The notes below the pieces were generated by a model. It was not told where the DNA came from and made no database searches. It saw nothing but the letters and a program-made list of their open reading frames with translations. A DNA stretch of 64,000 nucleotides, from NCBI GenBank assembly GCA_963829845.1, contig CAWHKD010000019.1, positions 62,001 through 126,000 on the forward strand, in the 5' to 3' direction. Positions 17,566 to 27,998 of this stretch are shown in pieces (the first letter of the stretch is position 1; each line of letters opens with the position of its first letter). Position numbers and translations under genes: made by a program. The DNA comes from Gaiellasilicea sp963829845 (GTDB lineage Bacteria > Actinomycetota > Thermoleophilia > Gaiellales > Gaiellaceae).

Positions 17566-19569
17566 GGGCGCAGACGGCCTTGCTCGATCCGCAGATCCTC
17601 CGCCGCGCGTCCGTGGACGCGTGCGAAAGCTCGATCCACGCCGGATGGCACGCAACCCGGTGATGTTCGTGGTCGAGCTCGGAAGCGTGCTCGTCACGCG
17701 TGATCGCGATCGCGGACCCGTGCGTCTTCGCCTGGTTGATCGCGGCCTGGCTCTGGTTCACGGTCCTGTTTGCGAACCTGGCCGAGGCGATCGCCGAGGG
17801 CCGCGGCAAGGCGCAGGCCGAAGCGCTGCGGCGAACGCGTGCAGAGACCCTGGCCCATCGCCGGCTCCACGACGGGACCCTCGAGGACGTTCCCTCGAGC
17901 GGCCTCGCGGAAGGCGACGTGGTCGTCGTCGCGGCCGGAGAGCTGATTCCGGCCGACGGCGAAGTGATCGAGGGAATCGCGAGCGTCGACGAATCGGCGA
18001 TCACAGGCGAGTCGGCGCCGGTGATCCGCGAGTCCGGCGGCGACCGCTCCGCCGTCACCGGCGGCACGCGCGTCCTCTCCGACCGGATCGTCGTCCGGGT
18101 GACACAGCGGCCGGGGGAGAGCTTCCTCGATCGGATGATCGCGCTCGTCGAGGGCTCCTCGCGGCAGAAGACACCGAACGAGATCGCGCTCAGCATCCTC
18201 CTCTCCGGCCTGACGATCGTCTTCCTGCTCGCGGTCGTGACGCTGCAGCCGTTCGCGATCTACTCCGGCGCGCGCCAGGACACGATCGTGCTCGTCGCGC
18301 TGCTGGTCTGTCTGATCCCGACGACGATCGGCGCCCTGCTCTCGGCGATCGGGATCGCCGGGATGGACCGGCTCGTGCGCCGCAACGTGCTCGCGCTCTC
18401 CGGTCGCGCGGTCGAGGCGGCAGGCGACTGCTCGACGCTGCTGCTGGACAAGACCGGCACGATCACGCTCGGCAACCGACAGGCGGCCGAGTTCCTGCCG
18501 CTGCCGGGCGTGCGACGAGCGGAGCTCGCCGACGCCGCGCAGCTCTCGAGCCTCGCCGACGAGACGCCCGAGGGCCGCTCGATCGTCGTCCTGGCGAAGG
18601 AGCGCTTCCAGATCCGAGAGCGCGAGCTCGCCGGTGCGACGCTGATCCCGTTCACGGCGCAGACGCGGATGAGCGGCGTCGACATGCCCGGCCGCTCGAT
18701 CCGCAAGGGTGCCGCGGACGCGATCAGGCGCTGGCTCGGCTCCGAGGGCGGAAACGAGCCCGCGGCTCGCGACACTGGTCGACGAGGTCGCGCTCAGCGG
18801 CGGAACGCCGCTCGTCGTCGCCGAGAACGGGCACGCGCTCGGCGTCGTCCACCTCAAGGACGTGGTCAAGGAGGGCCTGCGCGAACGCTTCGACGAGCTG
18901 CGGGCGATGGGGATCCGGACGGTGATGATCACCGGCGACAACCCGCTCACGGCAAAGGCGATCGCCGACGAGGCCGGGGTCGACGATTTCCTCGCCGAGG
19001 CGACGCCCGAGGACAAGATGGCGCTGATCAAGCGCGAGCAGGCCGGCGGCAACCTCGTCGCGATGACCGGCGACGGCACCAACGATGCGCCCGCGCTCGC
19101 GCAGGCCGACGTCGGCGTCGCGATGAACACCGGCACCCAGGCCGCGCGCGAGGCCGGAAACATGGTCGACCTCGACTCGAATCCGACGAAGCTGATCGAG
19201 ATCGTCGAGATCGGCAAGCAATTGCTGATCACCCGCGGCGCGCTGACGACGTTCTCGATCGCGAACGATGTCGCCAAGTACTTCGCGATCATCCCGGCGA
19301 TGTTCGCCGGCGCCTTCCCGGTGCTCGACGACCTGAACGTGATGGCGCTCGACAGCCCCGAGTCGGCGATCCTGAGCGCCGTCGTCTTCAACGCGCTCGT
19401 GATCGTGGCGCTGATCCCGCTTGCTCTGCGCGGCGTCCGCTTCCGCGCCGCCTCCGCCGCCGCCGTGCTCCGGCGCAACCTGCTCATCTACGGCGTCGGC
19501 GGCCTGATCGCGCCCTTCGTCGGGATCAAGGCGATCGACCTCGTCGTCGGCGGGCTCGGGATCGTCTGA
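17562..19569 (+). CDS. kdpB: KdpB, P-type ATPase subunit (three frameshifts)
   Basis: The ATP-hydrolysing subunit, about 669 residues over four frame segments. Motifs in order: TGES in SAITGESAPVI, the phosphorylation site LLLDKTGTITLGN, KGAADAIRRW in the nucleotide domain, MITGDNPLTAKAI, and MTGDGTNDAPALAQADVGVA at the hinge. Frame changes lie near 17618 (after RRASVDA), 17700 (after GSVLVT) and 18765 (after GGNEP). Each join restores the family sequence exactly and no in-frame stop has accumulated. It starts at ATG 17562 overlapping the kdpA stop. Confidence 0.92.
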
Positions 19570-20141
19570 TGCGCCGGCAGATCTTCCCCGCGCTCGTCGC
19601 CTTCCTCGCGCTCACCGTCCTCACGGGGATCGTCTACCCGCTCGCCGTGACCGGCATCTCGCAGGTCGCCTTCGGACCAACGCGAACGGGTCGCTGATCG
19701 AGCGTGAGGGCCGGGTCGTCGGCTCGAGCCTGATCGGTCAGGCGTTCGAGGGAAGGCGTTACTTCCAGCCGCGGCCTTCGGCAGCCGGTGACGGCTACGA
19801 CGCGATGTCGAGCTCGGCCTCCAATCTCGGCCCGACGAACCCGGTGCTGCTCGACGCCGTCCGCGAGCGCCTGGTCGCCTATCGCGAGCGTGAACGACGT
19901 GGCCCCCGGCGCGGAGGTGCCGATCGACGCCGTCACGAGCTCCGGCTCGGGCCTCGACCCGCACATCTCGCTCGCGAACGCGCGTCTGCAGGCGCCGCGG
20001 GTGGCCGAGGCGCGCGGGCTCGACCTCGCCGGCGTCCTGGAGCTGATCGACAGGCACACGTCCGACCGCTCGCTCGGCTTCCTCGGCGAGCCGGGCGTGA
20101 ACGTGCTCGAGCTCAACCTCGCGCTCGACGACAGGGCGTAG
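19569..20141 (+). CDS. kdpC: KdpC subunit (two frameshifts)
   Basis: About 190 residues: an N-terminal membrane helix (FPALVAFLALTVLTGIVYPL) followed by the periplasmic-side domain with SLIGQAF, YFQPRPSAAGDGYDAMSSSA then SNLGPTNPVLL, and DAVTSSGSGLDPHISLANA, all KdpC hallmarks. Frame changes lie near 19676 (one base missing) and 19893 (one extra). KdpC stabilises the complex and aids ATP binding by KdpB. The ATG overlaps the kdpB stop. Confidence 0.9.
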
Positions 20142-20150
20142 CCTTCGCCC

Positions 20151-22641
20151 ATGGCGCGAGGGACGCTCCGCATCTACCTCGGCGCCGCGGCGGGCGTCGG
20201 GAAAACGTTCGCGATGCTGAACGAGGGCCGGCGTCGCGCCGAATACGGGGAGGACGTCGTCGTCGGCTTCGTCGAGACACACGGCCGCCGCAAGACGGCC
20301 GAGCAGATCGCCGGGCTCGAGGTCGTGCCCCGCAGAGCGATCGCGCTACCGCGAGGGCGTCTTCGAGGAAATGGACGTGGACGCGGTGCTCGCGCGCAGG
20401 CCGCAGGTCGCGCTCGTCGACGAGCTCGCGCACACGAACGTGCCCGGCTCGCGCAACGAGCGGCGCTGGCAGGACGTCGAGGAGCTGCTCGAGGCCGGAA
20501 TCGACGTCATCTCGACCCTGAACGTGCAGCACCTCGAGTCGCTCAACGACGTCGTCGAGCAGATCACCGCGGTCAAGCAGCGCGAGACGATTCCCGACGA
20601 GGTCGTCCGCCGCGCGGACGAGCTCCAGCTCGTCGACCTGACACCACTGGCGCTCCGCAACCGCCTCGCCCGCGGCGACGTCTACCCGCCCGAGCGGATC
20701 GACACCGCGCTCGCCAACTACTTCCGGCCGGGCAACCTCGCCGCCCTCCGCGAGCTCGCGCTCGCCTGGCTCGCCGATCGCGTCGACGAGGGACTCGCCG
20801 AGTACCGCAAGCGCCACGGGATCGAGCAGCCCTGGGAGACACGGGAGCGGGTGCTCGTCGCGCTCACCGGCTCCGCCGACGGCGAGCGGCTCGTTCGCCG
20901 CGCGGCCCGAATCGCGCAGCGCTCGAAGGGCGACCTCGTCGCCATCCACGTCGTCCCGCAGGACGGCCTCGCCGCCCCGGCGGCGGAGCTGCTCGCGCAG
21001 CAGCACCAGCTCGTCGAGGAGCTGGGCGGCAGCTACCACGAGGTCGCCGGCGCCGACGTCGGCGAGGCGCTCCTCGACGCCGCCCGCTCGCTGAACGCGA
21101 CCCAGATCGTGATGGGCGCGACCCGGCGCTCCCGCTGGCAGCGGCTCACGCGCGGCTCCGTGATCGGCCGAGTGATCCGCGAATCGGGCGCCGCGATCGA
21201 CATCCACGTCATCAGCCACCCCGAGGCCCGCTCCGAGGACGCCTACGTCGTCCCGCGCACGCGCCGCCCCACCGCGCTCCCGCGCCGGCGAGAGATCGCT
21301 CGGCGTCGCTGCTCGGCGCCGCCGGGCTGCCCCTCTTGACGCTGCTGCTGACCCAGCTGCGGGAGCCGCTCGAGCTGCCGAGCGTGATGCTCCTCTTCCT
21401 GCTGCTCGTCGTCATCGTCGCCGCGGTCGGCGGACTCGGGCCAGGCCTCGCGGCGGCGATCAGCGGCTTCCTGCTCGTCAACTGGTTCTTCATCGAGCCC
21501 CACCACACGCTCACGATCCGCGAGGCCGAGGACGTGCTCGCGCTCTTCGTCTTCCTCGCCGTCGGCGCGATCGTCAGCAGCTTCGTCGCACTCGCCGCCC
21601 GCCGGGCCGCGGAAGGCGCACGCGCCCGCGCCGAGGCCGAGGCGCTCTCCCGCCTCGCCGGCTCATCACCCGCCTCGGCGGTACTCGACGGCCTCCGCCG
21701 CGTCCTCGGGCTCGAAGGAGCGGCAATCCTCCACCGCCAGGAGGGCGGCTGGCGGATCGAAGCCGCCAGCGGCGACCGCGTTCCCGAGAGCCCCGAGGCG
21801 AGCACCTCCACGATCGAGCTCGACTCCGATCACGTGCTCGCGCTCACCGGCGGCCCGATCCGCAGCGAGGATCAGCGCGTGCTCGACGCCTTCGCCCGAG
21901 AACTCGCAGCCTCCGTTCACCTCGGCGAGCTCGAGGCGGAGGCCGGCACGGCGGGCACGCTCGCCGCCACCAACGAGCTTCGCGCCGCGCTCCTCTCCGC
22001 CGTCTCCCACGACCTGCGCACTCCGCTCTCCGCGATCAAGGCCTCCGTCACGAGCCTGCTCCAGAGAGGACGTCGACTGGACACCCGAGGCGCGCCAGGA
22101 GTTCCTCGCCACGATCGACGAGGAGACCGACCGCCTGAACGCGCTCGTCGGCAACCTGCTCGACATGAGCCGGCTCCAAGCCGGCGCACTCGAGATCAGC
22201 ACCGTCCCCGTCGGCCTCGACGAGGTCCTGCCCGCCGCGCTCCACAGCGTCGGCGTGCCCGACGGCTCCGTCCAGCTCGACGTCCCCGAAACGCTGCCGC
22301 GCGTCCTCGCCGACCGCGGCCTGCTCGAGCGCGCCCTCGCAAACGTGATCGCCAACGCCGTCCGCTACTCGCCACCCGGACTCGCCGGCACGCGTGACCG
22401 CCGGCGTCGTCGACGGCATCGTCGACGTGCGCGTCGTCGACCGCGGCCCCGGCGTCCCGCGCGCCGACCGCGACCGGCTGTTCCAGCCCTTCCAGCGGCT
22501 CGGCGACTCCGGCCAAAGCGAAGGCGTCGGGCTCGGCCTCGCCGTCGCCAAGGGCTTCCTCGAGGCGATGGGCGGCGAGATCGAAGCCGACGACACCCCC
22601 GGCGGCGGCCTGACCATCGTCGCGCGACTGCGGGCGGCCGA

Positions 22642-22645
<4 letters not shown>
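20151..22645 (+). CDS. kdpD: KdpD sensor kinase (four frameshifts)
   Basis: The K+/turgor sensor histidine kinase, about 830 residues. In order: KdpD N-domain with Walker A GAAAGVGKTFAMLNEG and VALVDELAHTNVPGSRN; a USP-like domain (VLVALTGSADGERLVRRAAR); four closely spaced membrane helices (from LPLLTLLLTQ to AIVSSFVALAA); a GAF-like region; HisKA with the phospho-His in LLSAVSHDLRTPLSAIKAS; and HATPase with VIANAVRYSP (N box) and GVGLGLAVAKGF (G2). Frames change near 20343, 21285, 22070 and 22395. Starts at ATG 20151, nine bases after kdpC. Confidence 0.92.
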
Positions 22646-23334
<689 letters not shown>

Positions 23335-23378
23335 CCGCAGCCAGGCACCCGCTATTTGTTGTACCGGACTCAAAGCCG

Positions 23379-23399
23379 CGACCTCGTCGTGAGAGGTCG
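23379..23399 (+). terminator. Hairpin after the kdp operon
   Basis: CGACCTC and GAGGTCG pair around a seven-base loop, 45 bases past the kdpE stop. The seven-base loop and a neighbouring T-arm-like stretch also give it a vague tRNA look, but it lacks a proper acceptor stem. The rest of 23335-23633 shows no gene. Confidence 0.45.
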
Positions 23400-23633
23400 G
23401 CGCTCCGTAACGGAATGAGGGAAGCACGACCCTCTCTAGAGCAGAGGTGGTCGCATTCGCGCAGCACCGGCAACGAAGATCGGCCGTTTGCAGGCATTTT
23501 CTGTCGCCGGAAGCTGAACTTGCAGGCCTCGACGGTGGTCGCTTGAGGCCGCGCGTGCCCGCGAGTGCCCGCTAGTCCCAAAATGTACCCGTCTCGTACC
23601 CGCGAGACCCCAACGTCGCGTCTGAGCAGACAA

Positions 23634-23660
23634 CAAAAAGGCCCATTTGCAGGGCTTTTC
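23634..23660 (-). terminator. Intrinsic terminator of tRNA-Thr
   Basis: On the minus strand AAAAGCCC, a seven-base loop, GGGCCTTTTT and TG form a classic rho-independent terminator with a U-tract, just beyond the 3' end of tRNA-Thr. U-tract terminators are otherwise rare in this window. Confidence 0.75.
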
Positions 23661-23664
23661 ATGA

Positions 23665-23737
23665 AGCCCTCTGACGGACTCGAACCGTCGACCCCCTCCT
23701 TACCATGGAGGTGCTCTACCAACTGAGCTAAGAGGGC
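23665..23737 (-). tRNA. tRNA-Thr (GGT anticodon)
   Basis: The minus strand folds as a complete cloverleaf: acceptor GCCCTCT/AGAGGGC, D arm AGCTCAGTTGGTAGAGC, anticodon stem CCTCC/GGAGG with loop ATGGTAA (anticodon GGT), and T arm GACGGTTCGAGTCCGTC. CCA is not encoded. Its 3' half is duplicated at 7689-7727. Confidence 0.95.
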
Positions 23738-23778
23738 AGCCGGCACAGGGTACCAAGGCGTTTTCGTAGGCTCGTCCC

Positions 23779-24582
23779 GTGGAGGGCATCCTCGAACGGC
23801 CGCTCGGCCGCACGTGGTACCGCGTCACCGGCGAGGGAGGACGGACGCCACTCGTCTGCCTGCATGGGGGGCCGGGGTCGACGCACAACTACTTCCGTCC
23901 ACTCGAGCGGCTCGCGGACGAGCGGCGAGTGGTGGTGTACGACCAGCTCGGCTGCGGACGCTCGGACCGGCCGGAGGTCGAGTGGAGTCTCGCGATCTTC
24001 ACCGAGGAGCTCGAGCACCTGCGCGCGCATCTGGGCCTCGACGAGGTCCATCTCCTCGGAACCTCCTGGGGCGGGATGCTCGCGCTCGAGCATGCACTCG
24101 CCGAGCCGAAGTCGGTTCGCGGTCTCGTGCTCAGCTCGACACTCGCGAGCGCCGACGAGTGGGTCGCTGAGGTGAAGCGGCTCCGGGACGCGATCGAGGG
24201 CGAGGACGACGAGGTGCTCGACGAGTTCGAGCGCCGTCATTTCTTCCGCGGCGAGAGTGAGCCGCTGGAGCTCGTCCGGATGCGTGAGGAGAGGAACGGC
24301 GCGGTGTACGAGGCGATGTGGGGGTCGAACGAATGGACGATGACGGGCGCACTCGCGGGCTGGGACGTCCGGCACCGGCTCGGCGAGCTCCTGATGCCGA
24401 CGCTGATCCTGCGCGGCGCCCACGACCTCTCGACTGCGGCGATCTCGAAGACGCTCACGGACGGCATCCCGCACGCGCGCGAGGTCGTCTTCGGCGACAG
24501 CTCCCATACGCCCGTGCTCGAAGAGACGGAGCGCTATCTCCGCGCCGTCCGCGATTTCCTCTACGACGTCGAAGCCCGCTAG
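23779..24582 (+). CDS. Proline iminopeptidase-like alpha/beta hydrolase
   Basis: A 267-residue alpha/beta hydrolase of the prolyl iminopeptidase (S33) group. The oxyanion-hole motif CLHGGPGSTHNYF, the strand VVVYDQLGCGRSDRP and the nucleophile elbow LLGTSWGGMLA (Ser) are all typical, with the acid in ILRGAHDLST and the base His in FGDSSHTPVLE. It would release N-terminal proline or hydrolyse related small substrates in the cytosol. The start is GTG 23779, close to the tRNA-Thr promoter region. Confidence 0.88.
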   Translation: MEGILERPLGRTWYRVTGEGGRTPLVCLHGGPGSTHNYFRPLERLADERRVVVYDQLGCGRSDRPEVEWSLAIFTEELEHLRAHLGLDEVHLLGTSWGGMLALEHALAEPKSVRGLVLSSTLASADEWVAEVKRLRDAIEGEDDEVLDEFERRHFFRGESEPLELVRMREERNGAVYEAMWGSNEWTMTGALAGWDVRHRLGELLMPTLILRGAHDLSTAAISKTLTDGIPHAREVVFGDSSHTPVLEETERYLRAVRDFLYDVEAR

Positions 24583-24653
24583 CAACCGAGCCTCCGCCGG
24601 TGGATCCGCCGATAGGGCAGACCTACGGCGCGCCCGACAGCGAGAATGAGCAC

Positions 24654-25310
24654 GTGTCGCCCAACCGGCGCGTGATCACGTACGACGCCGTCGTCGCGGG
24701 GGCACGGAGGCAGTTCCTGCGCGACGGCACGATCGACATGGAGCAGCTTCCGCACGAGCTCGCCGTCAGCCGCGCGACCCTCTACCGCGCGGTCGACGGG
24801 CGCGACCGCCTGCTCGGGGACGTCCTGTGGAGCCTTGCGGAGCGGACGTACGAACAGGCGCGGCGCGAGGTCCGCAGCCGCGGCGTCGACGCGATCCTCG
24901 AGATCTCCGACCGCTTCACTGAGACCGTCACCGACGCCGGCCCGTTCCGTCTCTTCCTGGAGCGCGAGCCGCAGACGGCGTTGCGGGTACTGTTGACGCC
25001 CGCGGGCGGCGTGCACGAGCGAGCGGTCGCGATCCACCGCGAGATCTTCGCCGAGGCCTTCCGCGGCCGGGAGGACGAGGTCGGGGGGGACCTCGACACG
25101 CTGGCGTACCTCTACGTGCGGCTGCGCGAGTCGATCCTGTACGCGGACATCATGAGCGGGCGACGCCCAGATCCGGAGGTGGCGCGGCGAGCCGTCTGCG
25201 CGCTGCTCGCCTCCGCTGAGAGCCCGGTCTCACGTTCCCCCCGTCGGGTGTCTCCGCCGGCGGCGGCGGGAACCATCGCTAGCACCGGGGAGGGCAGTCG
25301 TCGCACGTGA
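24654..25310 (+). CDS. TetR/QsdR-type transcriptional regulator
   Basis: About 218 residues. The N-terminal helix-turn-helix (ITYDAVVAGARRQFLRDGTI then DMEQLPHELAVSRATLYRAV) is TetR-like, and the C-terminal domain resembles that of QsdR, a regulator of quorum-quenching lactonase genes. Start taken at GTG 24654, just before the DNA-binding domain. It follows the iminopeptidase-like gene by 71 bases and precedes a secreted hydrolase on the same strand, which it may control. Confidence 0.75.
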   Translation: MSPNRRVITYDAVVAGARRQFLRDGTIDMEQLPHELAVSRATLYRAVDGRDRLLGDVLWSLAERTYEQARREVRSRGVDAILEISDRFTETVTDAGPFRLFLEREPQTALRVLLTPAGGVHERAVAIHREIFAEAFRGREDEVGGDLDTLAYLYVRLRESILYADIMSGRRPDPEVARRAVCALLASAESPVSRSPRRVSPPAAAGTIASTGEGSRRT

Positions 25311-25329
25311 GTCGAGAGAAGGAGGTCGC

Positions 25330-26655
25330 GTGATCATGTCGTGGAGCCGCATGCTCGTACTGGTCGCGGCCGCATTGATGGCCGCTCCGGCAGTCGCTGC
25401 CGGTAGCCCAGTCGTCACCGGGCCGATCCCAGGCGCGCCGCCCGGGAACCCGGTGTCGCCCGTGCTCGAAGAGACCTACCCGTTCTTCTCGACCTGGCTC
25501 GACCTCGCGGCGAGCGGCTACGTCGAGGAGGAGTTCTACGTCTCCGGCGTGGCCGACGCCTACGCCACGGACGGTGCCAAGCTCGCGTCGAGTGTGCCGT
25601 ACCGGACGCGCGTGATCGTTCGTCGCCCCGTGTCGGCGGACGATTTCAACGGCACCGTGCTGGTCGAGTGGCAGAACGTGACCGCCGGCTACGACCTGGA
25701 CGCCCTCTGGAACCGCCGCCACGTCCGTGAGGGCTATGCCTGGGTCGGCGTCTCGGCACAGCGTGTCGGCGTCAACCAGCTGCGTGGCTGGAGCCCGACT
25801 CGGTATGGGACGCTCGACGTCACCGGCGCGGGGCTGTTCCTCGCCGACCAGCTCTCGTACGACATCTACGCAGACGCCGCGCGGGCGCTCCCCGACCTGC
25901 TCGGGGGCCTCGACGTCGAGCGGGTCCTCGCGGTCGGTGCCTCGCAGTCGGCGGGGCGGATGGCGGTGTACTACAACGCCGTCCTGCCGCAGGAGCAGCC
26001 GGTGTTCGACGGCTTCGCGTTCGTCGTCGGGACCGCGCCGACCCGCGTCGGCCCGGAGCCGATCATCCAGGTGCTCTCGGAGACCGACGTGACGAATCCG
26101 GCGACACGGCGGCCGGACGACAATCTGTTCCGCCGCTGGGAGGTCGCGGGCGCCGCGCACTCCGGCTGGGAGGGATACGAGTACAGGATTCCGCTCTCGG
26201 CGCGTGACCTCGGCGCCGTGCCGGTCTACGACTGCACGAATCCGCCGCTCAGCCGGGTGCCGCTGAGCCAGGTGATCGAGTCCGCATACGGGCACCTCGC
26301 GCGGTGGGTGGAAGGTGGGGCGCCGCCGCCGTCGGCACCGTACCTCGAGTTCGACGGACTGACGAAGGTGCGAAACGAGCTGGGACTCGCGCAGGGCGGC
26401 ATCCAACTGTCGCAGGTCGCGGTGCCGGTGGCCCTCAACACGGGCTCGAACTCGGGTCCCTCCTTTTGCATCCTCCTGGGCACTCACCGCCCCTTCGACG
26501 AGGCGCAGCTCGACGAGCTGTACCGCAATCACGGGCAGTACGTGAGCGGGGTCGCCCGTAGCGACGACGCGAATGTCGCCGCCGGGTATCTCCTGGAGGC
26601 GGACGCCGAGGAGAACCAGCGCGCGGCAGCGCACTCCTCTGTGGGCGGGAACTAG
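25330..26655 (+). CDS. Secreted alpha/beta hydrolase-domain protein
   Basis: A 441-residue exported protein with a signal peptide (residues about 5-24, ending AVAAG). The mature part matches the alpha/beta-hydrolase-domain family seen in actinobacteria and proteobacteria (Abhydrolase_10 type): GTVLVEWQNVTAGYDLDALW, WVGVSAQRVGVNQL, and the nucleophile VLAVGASQSAGRMAVYYN (Ser in GxSxSxG). A His is available in WEVAGAAHSGW. Substrate unknown. GGAGG precedes GTG 25330 by five bases. A strong hairpin follows the stop. Confidence 0.82.
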   Translation: MIMSWSRMLVLVAAALMAAPAVAAGSPVVTGPIPGAPPGNPVSPVLEETYPFFSTWLDLAASGYVEEEFYVSGVADAYATDGAKLASSVPYRTRVIVRRPVSADDFNGTVLVEWQNVTAGYDLDALWNRRHVREGYAWVGVSAQRVGVNQLRGWSPTRYGTLDVTGAGLFLADQLSYDIYADAARALPDLLGGLDVERVLAVGASQSAGRMAVYYNAVLPQEQPVFDGFAFVVGTAPTRVGPEPIIQVLSETDVTNPATRRPDDNLFRRWEVAGAAHSGWEGYEYRIPLSARDLGAVPVYDCTNPPLSRVPLSQVIESAYGHLARWVEGGAPPPSAPYLEFDGLTKVRNELGLAQGGIQLSQVAVPVALNTGSNSGPSFCILLGTHRPFDEAQLDELYRNHGQYVSGVARSDDANVAAGYLLEADAEENQRAAAHSSVGGN

Positions 26656-26667
26656 ACGTCAACGTCA

Positions 26668-26697
26668 GGCGGGAGAGCGCGTCCGTGCTCTCCCGCC
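26668..26697 (+). terminator. Hairpin terminator after secreted hydrolase
   Basis: Perfect 11-bp stem GGCGGGAGAGC/GCTCTCCCGCC with an eight-base loop, 13 bases past the stop codon. No U-tract, as usual in this genome. Confidence 0.7.
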
Positions 26698-26822
26698 CGC
26701 TCCGCGCCGCGGAGCCGGAGCCCAGACCTGCCATCCGACGGCTTGTTGCCGACGCCATGCTGTGGTCGCCGGTATGGTCGCCATCGCCAAACCAGCCCGC
26801 GTGCCACACGAAGGGAGTCGTC

Positions 26823-27092
26823 ATGCCGAAGGTCGTGATCACCCACGCCGTTGAAGACATCGACCGCTGGCTGCAGGGCAAGGCGGAACGCGCTGCTGCC
26901 ATCGAATCAGGTACGGGCAGCAACGTGACCGACTACGTTGCCGCCGACGGGAGTACCAACGTCGCCATCACAGCCGACGTTTCCGATGTTGCAGCCATGC
27001 AGGGGATGCTGGCGTCGCCGCCGCCTGAAGTCCTAGCCGCGATGCAGGACCATGGTGTCGTACAACCGATCACTGCGTACGTCGAGAAGTAG
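26823..27092 (+). CDS. Small conserved protein, function unknown
   Basis: An 89-residue cytosolic protein from ATG 26823, preceded by AAGGGAG. It begins PKVVITHAVEDIDRWLQGKA and includes the strand NVAITADVSDVAAM, a ferredoxin-like alpha/beta pattern of the kind seen in ABM-type dimeric small proteins. I recall similar hypothetical proteins in actinobacteria but no function. It stands alone between a terminator and tRNA-Tyr. Confidence 0.65.
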   Translation: MPKVVITHAVEDIDRWLQGKAERAAAIESGTGSNVTDYVAADGSTNVAITADVSDVAAMQGMLASPPPEVLAAMQDHGVVQPITAYVEK

Positions 27093-27192
27093 GCACAGTC
27101 AGCGCGTGACTCATCTGCGCGACCCAGACCGTCCGAAACCCGCCTGAGCGGCTCCGGACGGTTGCGGCGACTGGCGGCCGAAAACGGGGGCC

Positions 27193-27218
27193 GGATCCCG
27201 CGTAGCGGTGCGGGATCC
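27193..27218. terminator. Hairpin between small protein and tRNA-Tyr
   Basis: Nine-base stem GGATCCCGC/GCGGGATCC with an eight-base loop, placed between two convergent transcription units (gene ending 27092 on plus, tRNA-Tyr on minus). It could terminate both. Confidence 0.6.
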
Positions 27219-27268
27219 TGGCCCTACACGACCCCGTCTGGACCTGGCTGGCCCTAACGGTCGCGCTA

Positions 27269-27350
27269 TGCAGGGGGAAGGATTCGAACCTTCGTAGGCT
27301 GAGCCGGCGGGTTTACAGCCCGCTCCCTTTGGCCGCTCGGGCACCCCTGC
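27269..27350 (-). tRNA. tRNA-Tyr (GTA anticodon)
   Basis: A class II tRNA with acceptor GCAGGGG/CCCCTGC, anticodon loop CTGTAAA (GTA) and a long variable arm, then T arm AAGGTTCGAATCCTT. CCA is not encoded. Confidence 0.95.
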
Positions 27351-27375
27351 AGGGTGGGCCATTGTAGCCTCCTCG

Positions 27376-27981
27376 CGCCGCCGGCCGGCCGGCTCACGCC
27401 GGGCGGAGCCCGGCTCCGCCGCCCTCGCACACCTGAGCGCACGCGGCTCTCCGGGTCTGTGCTCTCGCACTATCCCCTCCGGCCGCGCACGCTCATGCGC
27501 GCGCCGTCGACGCGAGGGCGGCAACCTCACGCCGCCGGCCGGCCGGCTCACGCCGGGCGGAGCCCGGCTCCGCCGCCCTCGCACACCTGAGCGCACGCGG
27601 CTCTCCGGGTCTGTGCTCTCGCACTATCCCCTCCGGCCGCGCACGCTCATGCGCGCGCCGTCGACGCGAGGGCGGCAACCTCACGCCGCCGGCCGGCCGG
27701 CTCACGCCGGGCGGAGCCCGGCTCCGCCGCCCTCGCACACCTGAGCGCACGCGGCTCTCCGGGTCTGTGCTCTCGCACTATCCCCTCCGGCCGCGCACGC
27801 TCATGCGCGCGCCGTCGACGCGAGGGCGGCAACCTCACGCCGCCGGCCGGCACGCCGGGCGGAGCCCGGCTCCGCCGCCCTCGCACACCTGAGCGCACGC
27901 GGCTCTCCGGGTCTGTGCTCTCGCACTATCCCCTCCGGCCGCGCACGCTCATGCGCGCGCCGTCGACGCGAGGGCGGCAGC
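27376..27981. repeat. Four-copy 154-bp tandem repeat
   Basis: Copies start at 27376, 27530, 27684 and 27838. The first three are 154 bp and practically identical; the fourth lacks six bases and ends at about 27981. Each unit contains GCCGGCCGGCCGGC, a perfect 9+1+9 palindrome (GGCGGAGCC C GGCTCCGCC) and a TCGCACTATCCCCTCC stretch. Since 154 is not a multiple of three, no protein repeat can span units. The array fills the gap between divergent tRNA-Tyr and the reductase gene. Confidence 0.95.
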
Positions 27982-27998
27982 CGACTATCTTCGGGAGC

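Noticed and set aside
23353..23420. tRNA-like fold on the minus strand downstream of kdpE
   Set aside because: It has a seven-base loop hairpin and a T-arm-like stretch, but no matching acceptor stem, a disrupted T loop and no conserved base 33 T; treated as a terminator hairpin.
27376..27981. Regular repeats that might suggest a CRISPR array
   Set aside because: The 154-bp units are contiguous without unique spacers and there are no cas genes.
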